From Pseudomonadota bacterium (GTDB taxonomy: Bacteria > Pseudomonadota > Alphaproteobacteria > Acetobacterales > Acetobacteraceae): 13,087 nt of DNA. Location of the stretch: NCBI GenBank assembly GCA_021805485.1, contig JAJZFF010000244.1, positions 1 to 13,087 on the forward strand. The letters run 5' to 3'. The position numbers and the translations under genes are program-made. The notes under the pieces are model-generated. The model did no database searches and was not told where the DNA came from. It saw only the letters and a list, made by a program, of their open reading frames with translations. Below, in pieces: positions 1-5,246 of the stretch; within the stretch, counting starts at the first letter, position 1; the number at the start of each line of letters is the position of its first letter.

Positions 1-177
1 GACAAGGGGCGCATCGCAAAGCCACATTCCTGATTTCGGGCAGCACGACCTGACGTACGCGGGACCGGGCCATCCCCCGGTTTCCCGGCCTGCCCAGGGA
101 AATGTCCGCCTTCCGCGCGGCAGCACTCGCCATCCAAACGCGGAAGACGGGTCGATGATCAGGCTGTCGCGCCGGAC
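1..177. other. Left-edge stretch with no supported gene
   Basis: Two frames are open here: plus-strand codons from base 2 to a stop at 179-181, and a minus-strand frame starting at ATG 133 (or ATG 73, preceded by a G-rich stretch) and running off the left edge. Neither translation looks like a protein and both are short in G+C-rich DNA. The minus-strand one could be the start of a gene continuing leftward, which cannot be judged from 44 codons. No terminator for the gene ending at 178 is visible. Confidence 0.3.
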
Positions 178-1557
178 TTAACCGAACTGGGCGAGCACCT
201 CGCCATAAACCTCCACCTGATCGAGGTGCAGGTAATTTCGCTCCATCAGGCGCACCCGCACGAAACGGCCGGGGATGGGAATGGAGGGCGCGAAGACCAG
301 CGGGTGGCCATCGACGCCGCCAAACGGTTCGTCGCTTTCACGGCGGAACACCTCGATGAAATGCTCGGGATCGAAACCGATATCGATGGCGAGCCGGTTC
401 GCCCGCGCGGCGATGCCGGGCAGCTCCATCCGATTGAACAGCCTGACCTCGCGGATGCCGTGAACCGCGCCGAGATCGACCCGCCACCAGGGTGTATCTT
501 CGAGATCGGTGTGAAATTTGCCCCGGCCGTCGATCACGCCATTCAGCGCCCGGATCGCATCGGCTTCGGGCGAGCCCCCCTCCGACCATGTTGATATCGA
601 ACTCTGCGTTGCCACCCTGCCCCGACTGACCGGGAGATCGGAATGATGGGTCACGGCGATCGTCGTGGCCTTGGCGCTTTCGAATTGATTCGGCCAGAAT
701 TCGGCGAGCGAGCGGTCCTCGACCTCATGAAGACCGGCGAGGAACGACGCGAACCCGTCACTGGTCGCAAGATCGCTCCAGATCGTTTGATCACCGAACG
801 CACCACCAAGCCCTCGCCGCGCCCTCTCAAGGAATGCCGCCTCGGACCGGAACGCATAGTGATGTATGATCGCCGTTTCGAGCAGCGCGGCGCTCCGGCG
901 CTGATCATTGGCGAAAGCGGCGGACGCTTGCGGAAAACCGTCATAATAGGTCGACATGTCCTCGCCGATCACATTCACGGCACGTACGCGACCATCGACA
1001 TGGCCAATCGGGCAGTGCCAGAACGCAATTCCTTGCGATAGAGAATCCGCTTTTAAGCCAGCCAGAATTTCCGATCGGGCGACATATTTGGTCAGCGGAT
1101 GAATCGCCTTTTGCCGGAATGTATAATCGCCGAGAATGCGTGCGCCGGGCTCATTCTTGTGGCCGTTCGGCCCAAAAAAGACCCAATTGAATAGAACGCA
1201 GTCCACCTGCTCGCCCATGCCATCGACAAACTCGGCAATCGTCCTGCCCGGAGGCAGGCGGAGAAATTCATCGATATCGAAAAAACCAGCCCATTCCGTC
1301 AGTTCCAGGTCGTTCTGCAGAAAATGTCTGTACATCCGCAATTGTTCGCCCTGCAAAGGATAATGCCGAAAGGTGACGAACGGTTCCGGGCCGAGCACAT
1401 ATGGCAAAACCTTGCCATACAACTCACGAGGATCATCATCATTACAATACAAAAAAACATGATCAAACCCAATTATTCTATAATAGTTTAGCCACTCAAC
1501 TATGAACCGCGACTCCCAACGGGCACAGGCGGCAATTGAAAATCGGTATTTTGACAT
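178..1557 (-). CDS. Glycosyltransferase (GT92/GT2-like, DIDE motif) with C-terminal F5/8 type C domain
   Basis: A cytoplasmic-looking 459-residue enzyme with no signal peptide or membrane segment. Residues about 6-250 resemble the Glyco_tranf_2_4 / GT92-like fold: an N-terminal ARWESRFIVEWLNYY stretch, a glycine-rich turn, then GFFDIDEF at 91-98, where D94, D96 and E97 form the expected nucleotide-sugar/metal site. Residues about 316-455 resemble an F5/8 type C (discoidin, CBM32-like) domain, with the hallmark ALNGVIDG (337-344), WWRVDLG (357-363) and a closing FVRVRL...LDQVEVYG. Such domains usually bind sugars, so the enzyme may be held on its glycan acceptor; this is inference. Donor and acceptor are unknown. 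The ATG at 1557 opens an A+T-rich 5' end (16/60 G+C at 1441-1500) and has no visible ribosome-binding site. It is the last gene of a co-oriented glycosyltransferase group. Confidence is good for the two domains and low for the substrate. Confidence 0.88.
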   Translation of the reverse strand: MSKYRFSIAACARWESRFIVEWLNYYRIIGFDHVFLYCNDDDPRELYGKVLPYVLGPEPFVTFRHYPLQGEQLRMYRHFLQNDLELTEWAGFFDIDEFLRLPPGRTIAEFVDGMGEQVDCVLFNWVFFGPNGHKNEPGARILGDYTFRQKAIHPLTKYVARSEILAGLKADSLSQGIAFWHCPIGHVDGRVRAVNVIGEDMSTYYDGFPQASAAFANDQRRSAALLETAIIHHYAFRSEAAFLERARRGLGGAFGDQTIWSDLATSDGFASFLAGLHEVEDRSLAEFWPNQFESAKATTIAVTHHSDLPVSRGRVATQSSISTWSEGGSPEADAIRALNGVIDGRGKFHTDLEDTPWWRVDLGAVHGIREVRLFNRMELPGIAARANRLAIDIGFDPEHFIEVFRRESDEPFGGVDGHPLVFAPSIPIPGRFVRVRLMERNYLHLDQVEVYGEVLAQFG

Positions 1558-1558
1558 G

Positions 1559-1597
1559 ATCGATCGATATTTTATGAAAATGAAAATTGGCAGGAAG
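1559..1597 (-). promoter_or_regulatory. Possible promoter close to the start of the 178-1557 gene
   Basis: On the minus strand a TAAAAT box (1569-1574, 5/6 to the TATAAT consensus) lies just upstream of the ATG at 1557, inside an A+T-rich tract. A weak TTCCTG (1591-1596) lies 16 bases further up. Transcription would begin about five bases before the ATG, which would make the message nearly leaderless and would fit the absence of a Shine-Dalgarno sequence. The palindrome ATCGATCGAT (1559-1568) sits between box and start codon. The -35 match is poor, so this is a suggestion only. Confidence 0.22.
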
Positions 1598-1629
1598 TCG
1601 CAAAATACGCCGGATCAGCCCCTCATGCC

Positions 1630-2277
1630 TCATTGCCCCAGCAGGCTCGCCAACATCTGCGGCGGGAGGGTAACCTCCGAATAACCCATCGGCGGCTCGA
1701 AATCGCCCGCGGGCTGCGGGCCGATATGGAGCGAAAGCGCCTGCACGCTCACCCGCCCGTGCGGGTCGCTGCCGGAAGCCGCGAGGGCAAATCCGTCCGG
1801 CGTCAGGCAGGCCGTGCCCGAGGCGTTTCGCCGCAGCACCAGGTAGCGGGTGCATCGATAGCCTGCGATCGTCGCGGTGCCGAGCGGGGTGAAATGCGCG
1901 CCCCGCATCGCCATCACCTGTCCCATGGCACCCGACAGGCCGGGAACGTTCACCAGCGCGTGCATCTGCGGCAGCACAAGCTGCGCCCGGCCCGAATGAA
2001 GGTCGAGCAGCGCCGTCATCGGCATCGGCGTGCCGGAAAGGCTCGTGGCCCGCACCAGCCCGGCAGCGGCATCGAAGCGGATCCGCCACGTCTGCTCCGG
2101 CTTGCCCGGCTGGCTGACCTGGTAGATCGCGCTGGCATCGCGGTCCGGCAAGAGCCGCGGCGTCGCGGCAAAGCCAGGCGCTGTGCTCATCGCCAGCAAC
2201 AGCAGGCCCGCGCCCGCCCGGCGGCGTGCGCCCGCTTCGTATCCGCGGCGGAAAATGGGGAGAAAACGACTCGTCAT
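1630..2277 (-). CDS. Exported DUF4412-like protein of unknown function
   Basis: A 215-residue protein. I chose the ATG at 2277 because it gives a plausible signal peptide: a basic n-region (RR at 10-11, RRR at 18-20), a hydrophobic core GAGLLLLAM (22-30) and a likely cut after GFA or GFAA (35-38). The frame is open further upstream to 2454, but that extension looks like non-coding sequence. The mature part shows β-rich features: YQVSQPGKPEQTWRIRFD, a long hydrophobic middle, then TIAGYRCTRYLVLRR (136-150) and PPMGYSEV near the end. This layout resembles DUF4412-type periplasmic proteins, whose job is unknown. C142 and C157 could form a disulphide in the envelope. It lies 173 bases downstream of the secreted Trp/Gln-rich gene and 72 bases upstream of the glycosyltransferase at 178-1557. 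The family call is by resemblance only. Confidence 0.7.
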   Translation of the reverse strand: MTSRFLPIFRRGYEAGARRRAGAGLLLLAMSTAPGFAATPRLLPDRDASAIYQVSQPGKPEQTWRIRFDAAAGLVRATSLSGTPMPMTALLDLHSGRAQLVLPQMHALVNVPGLSGAMGQVMAMRGAHFTPLGTATIAGYRCTRYLVLRRNASGTACLTPDGFALAASGSDPHGRVSVQALSLHIGPQPAGDFEPPMGYSEVTLPPQMLASLLGQ

Positions 2278-2396
2278 GCCCGATGATGACCCGAATCGCC
2301 CGCCCCGACAATCGGCGCGTGCGGCGCGCGAATAAGCGGGGAACATGCCCGCGCCCGGAGCAAGGGGGAAACGGGCGACACCCGAGAGCCTGAGCG

Positions 2397-2424
2397 CCGG
2401 CCCGCATGCCTGTGTGCGGGTCGG
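2397..2424. other. Hairpin downstream of the Trp/Gln-rich gene
   Basis: An inverted repeat with a 6-bp perfect core (cccgca 2401-2406 and tgcggg 2415-2420), an 8-base loop and an outer 3-bp extension past one wobble or mismatch. It begins about 27 bases after the stop of the gene at 2451-2834 on the minus strand. No T-run follows on that strand, so it may protect or partly terminate the message but is not a standard intrinsic terminator. Confidence 0.3.
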
Positions 2425-2450
2425 CGCCATCGCCCCCGACCGGTCCGGGA

Positions 2451-2834
2451 TCAATGCCCGTACTGGCCACCCGCCAGCGGGAGATTGATGCTGAACGAAA
2501 GGGCGGGCGGCGCGTAATAGCCCTGCGTCCCCATCACATGGTATCCCTCGCGGTCATAGTGTGGGTGGCCCCAGCGCTGATGCTGCCAGCCGTTGTTGCC
2601 CCAGCCACCATGATACCGGCTGTGCTGGTAATTCCCCCGGTTCTGCCAGCCATGCCGCTGCCAGTTGTTCTGCCGCCGGGGCTGTTGCCACCCCTGCTGC
2701 TGACCCTGGCGGTGCCAGCCGCCCTGCGCTTGATAACCCGGATCAGCCAGCGCGGTGCCGCCGAATGCCGCGAGGCCGAGGCCAATCGCGAGTGCGGCAG
2801 CGGTGGTGCGGATCATGGATTTGTTGCTACGCAT
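2451..2834 (-). CDS. Small secreted Trp/Gln/Gly/His-rich protein
   Basis: A 127-residue protein. The start is the ATG at 2834, set by an AAGGAG nine bases upstream; the TTG at 2852 in the same frame would place that site inside the gene. A classic signal peptide is present: MRSNKSMIR, a hydrophobic core AAALAIGLGLAAFGG and ALA just before DPGYQ. The mature part (about 95 residues) is low-complexity, dominated by W, Q, G, H, N and R with repeated GW(Q/H/G) units. It ends with a more hydrophobic APPALSFSINLPLAGG segment that may be a β-strand. No catalytic motif is visible. Similar aromatic and glycine-rich exported proteins with SFxINLPL-like tails are, as I recall, common and uncharacterised in Acetobacteraceae. 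A structural or envelope-associated role is a guess. It has its own upstream region of about 240 bases, so it is probably transcribed separately. Confidence 0.75.
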   Translation of the reverse strand: MRSNKSMIRTTAAALAIGLGLAAFGGTALADPGYQAQGGWHRQGQQQGWQQPRRQNNWQRHGWQNRGNYQHSRYHGGWGNNGWQHQRWGHPHYDREGYHVMGTQGYYAPPALSFSINLPLAGGQYGH

Positions 2835-2843
2835 GGTCTTGTT

Positions 2844-2849
2844 CTCCTT
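2844..2849 (-). promoter_or_regulatory. Ribosome-binding site (AAGGAG) fixing the start of the secreted protein gene
   Basis: AAGGAG on the minus strand lies nine bases before the ATG at 2834. It decides against the TTG at 2852, which lies upstream of this site. The 2835-3075 gap otherwise holds a GAACG-loop-CGTTC hairpin near 2930 and a GCGCCGGCGC palindrome (3050-3059), with no clear promoter boxes. Confidence 0.6.
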
Positions 2850-3075
2850 CAACCATGAGCAGAAGAGTGGACCCGCGATTTGTCAGCACGATGCCCCCCA
2901 GCGGGCAGGACTGCGGCATGGAGACGAACGGTTTTTCGTTCAACCTGCTGAAAACACGCCTTTCTCTGAACGAATGCCCTGATATGGCCACAAACGCCCC
3001 CGCTTGAACTGCCTTTCAGGACAGTCGCCCAGTTGCGGAGGGCACCTCGGCGCCGGCGCTCATTCCGTCCCTATT

Positions 3076-5079
3076 TCAGCCATGCCGATCCTCACTCATG
3101 AATTTGCGGACTGCCCGCATATTCCGCTCGGCACGCGCCGCCGAATTTTCATCGTACTGGTCGGGGTTCTTGCTGAAGGTGATGTAGCCATAAACCTGCC
3201 GGTTATCGAAATACTGCGGTATCGACGCCTTGCGCGCGGAATCTGACAGGATGACATATTCATACCGTCCGCTGCCGTCGTCGTAGTTCAGGTGCTCGAT
3301 GACATCCGCTCGAACGGCATAGGTGCAATGAACCAGGGGGACTTCGATCAGCCCCTGGATGCGGCGCGACATGATCAATTCATATTGCGCGCAGTCCCGG
3401 AAATAGCCGTTGTCATCAATCTCCGCGTGCAGGTTCGAATAATAGCTCGATGGCTCGGCATCCCGCAGCAACGGAGCGACGATCGGCAACCCCGTGGCGA
3501 CAAGTTCGCGCAGCGTGCAGCGCCTGATGAAATTGTCGATGTCGGCGACGAAATACCAGTCGCAGCCATGTTCACGCGTCTTCCTGAGGCTCTCGTTCCG
3601 GATGCGGCCGAGAACGCGGAATCGGATCGCGTTCCATTCGTGCGCGCCGAACTGTTCGACCCTTTCGTCGACATCCGATGGATCGAACTCGACGGCGGCA
3701 TATGAATGGCCGACCCGGGCAATCCACTCGCGCAGGATCTCCTCGGTCCGGTCGGTATTGTTGTTCGTGCGAATATACAGAACAATCGACGACTTCGGGT
3801 AATCGAGCGCTTCTATGCAGTCGAGATAGAGCGGGAGGAATTCCTCCTTTTGCTTGGCAAGGATGGCAATCAGCACGCGGGGCGCGGTTGTCGTTCCGCT
3901 CCGCAACAAGCGTTCCGGTTTGAGGGCGTGTTGGTCAGGGTAGCTTTCCTGCCCGAGGCGCCCATAATCCGGCGCGGAGGCGGGCCTGACCTTGTCGAGC
4001 AATGCCCTGAAATTGCGCGCCAGCCGCGGAAGCTCGTGCGCGGGCACCTTGCCTGATGCAAGAACCTCAAGGGCTGCATTGAAACTTTCGGGATAATGGC
4101 CTGCCCAGTATCCGTTCGCCGCGTATTGATCGAGCAGGCCATAATCGTGAATCCACGTCTCCACGAACAAGCCGCCCTCAGGGGCCGGCTTCCCGATCCC
4201 ATTCTCCGCGATCCGGAACCCCTCCTCGTTACGCCCCTTCGCGAAGCAGTAGCGAGAGGCCGCAAACAACGCCTCGATCCGATGCGGCGCGGCCGCTGCC
4301 GCACGGCGATATGCGGCGAGAACCGTCTCCTCGTCGCGCCCGAGCCGTTCCATCATGAGCGCCGCCTGGTAAAGACTCCAGTAGACTTCCTCCTGCCAGA
4401 AGCCCATCTCCGCACGCATCAGATAGGCAATCATCGCGCGCTCCTGCTCACCCATGTCCCTGAGGCTCTGCGCGTGATAAAAGACATAGCGGGCCCGAAG
4501 CCAGGGATCTTCTTCGACGAAAATCGCAGCCTCGAGAATTGACGCATCACGCGCATAGGTGGACGGATCGCGCCGCCGGGCGCCGTCGTGATTCCGGCGC
4601 ATGACGATCGGCAGATGCTCTTCGGAGGCCGGCGCATCGCAGTGCAGAAACTCGTGGAGCACGCCGCGCCAGCGCCAAGGAAGAGCACTCCGCACAATCT
4701 GGATGCGCCGATACGCGATGTTCACGTCATGAATATCGAACGTATAGCCATCAGCCGCCAATTCAGGCCGGGCAAAGCCGGGGGGCAGTTCGAGCGCGTC
4801 GTCGGCATCGATAATCAATACGTAATCGCCGTGAGGCCTCGCGAGTTCGAGCGCCTCGTTGCGATTATGAGCAAAATCGCGCCATGGGCTCTCGCGCAGT
4901 TCACCCGGCACAGCATGCTCTTCGAAGAAGCTTCTTATGATATCCTGGGTGCCGTCCGTCGATCCGGTGTCGCAAATAGCCCAATGATCGATCAGTGGCA
5001 GGACCGAGGCGAGACAGCGACGAATAACAGGCGCCTCATTCCGCACAATCATGCTGAGACAAATGCGCGGCCGAATCAT
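3076..5079 (-). CDS. Bifunctional glycosyltransferase: GT2 domain, TPR-like middle, procollagen-galactosyltransferase-like C-terminal domain
   Basis: A soluble 667-residue protein. I prefer the ATG at 5079 because GGAG lies six bases before it; the in-frame ATG at 5091 has no such site. Residues about 2-110 are a GT2 domain (ICLSMIVRNEAPVI, CDTGSTDGT with D37, IIDADD with D91 and D93). Residues about 170-350 are helical and TPR-like, with repeated A-x-x-Y/W patterns, and probably scaffold acceptor or partner binding. Residues about 400-640 form a second catalytic domain: RVLIAILAKQKEEFLPLYLD, LDYPKSSIVLYIRTNNNTD, FVADIDNF (D513, D515), IVAPLL, YYSNLHAEIDDNGYF and VPLVHCTYAV. This series closely follows the first catalytic domain of animal COLGALT proteins and Anp1-like enzymes (recalled, not aligned). 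Two active sites suggest successive sugar additions, but the sugars and acceptor are unknown. It lies 155 bases after the 844-residue glycosyltransferase gene. Confidence 0.9.
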   Translation of the reverse strand: MIRPRICLSMIVRNEAPVIRRCLASVLPLIDHWAICDTGSTDGTQDIIRSFFEEHAVPGELRESPWRDFAHNRNEALELARPHGDYVLIIDADDALELPPGFARPELAADGYTFDIHDVNIAYRRIQIVRSALPWRWRGVLHEFLHCDAPASEEHLPIVMRRNHDGARRRDPSTYARDASILEAAIFVEEDPWLRARYVFYHAQSLRDMGEQERAMIAYLMRAEMGFWQEEVYWSLYQAALMMERLGRDEETVLAAYRRAAAAAPHRIEALFAASRYCFAKGRNEEGFRIAENGIGKPAPEGGLFVETWIHDYGLLDQYAANGYWAGHYPESFNAALEVLASGKVPAHELPRLARNFRALLDKVRPASAPDYGRLGQESYPDQHALKPERLLRSGTTTAPRVLIAILAKQKEEFLPLYLDCIEALDYPKSSIVLYIRTNNNTDRTEEILREWIARVGHSYAAVEFDPSDVDERVEQFGAHEWNAIRFRVLGRIRNESLRKTREHGCDWYFVADIDNFIRRCTLRELVATGLPIVAPLLRDAEPSSYYSNLHAEIDDNGYFRDCAQYELIMSRRIQGLIEVPLVHCTYAVRADVIEHLNYDDGSGRYEYVILSDSARKASIPQYFDNRQVYGYITFSKNPDQYDENSAARAERNMRAVRKFMSEDRHG

Positions 5080-5085
5080 TGAATG

Positions 5086-5089
5086 CTCC
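5086..5089 (-). promoter_or_regulatory. GGAG ribosome-binding site that decides the start of the bifunctional glycosyltransferase
   Basis: GGAG on the minus strand sits six bases before the ATG at 5079. The upstream alternative ATG at 5091 overlaps this site and is preceded only by a pyrimidine-rich tttcttttc stretch. The 5080-5246 gap is A+T-rich next to the gene and holds no convincing promoter or terminator; a CGGG-CAA-CCCG mini-hairpin near 5165 is followed by a T-rich stretch but is too short to call. Confidence 0.5.
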
Positions 5090-5246
5090 ATGAAAAGAAA
5101 ACTGAAATATCGTTCATGTTAGCGCAGCGATCAGCCCATGCAAAGAAACAACGAGGGCGCGGGTTGCCCGGTCTTCTTTGTGTGCCCCGACAACTGCTTG
5201 GGTGAAATCTTGCGCGCCGACGAACCGTGCTCGCCGTGTTTGAAGT

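Noticed and set aside
1496..2470. Minus-strand open frame of 324 codons overlapping the DUF4412-like gene
   Set aside because: Composition is Arg/Pro/Ala/Gly-heavy as in shifted G+C-rich frames, and the competing frame has a signal peptide and a coherent β-rich body.
3050..3059. GCGCCGGCGC palindrome after the bifunctional glycosyltransferase gene
   Set aside because: No T-run follows on the minus strand, and short G+C palindromes are expected by chance in this composition.
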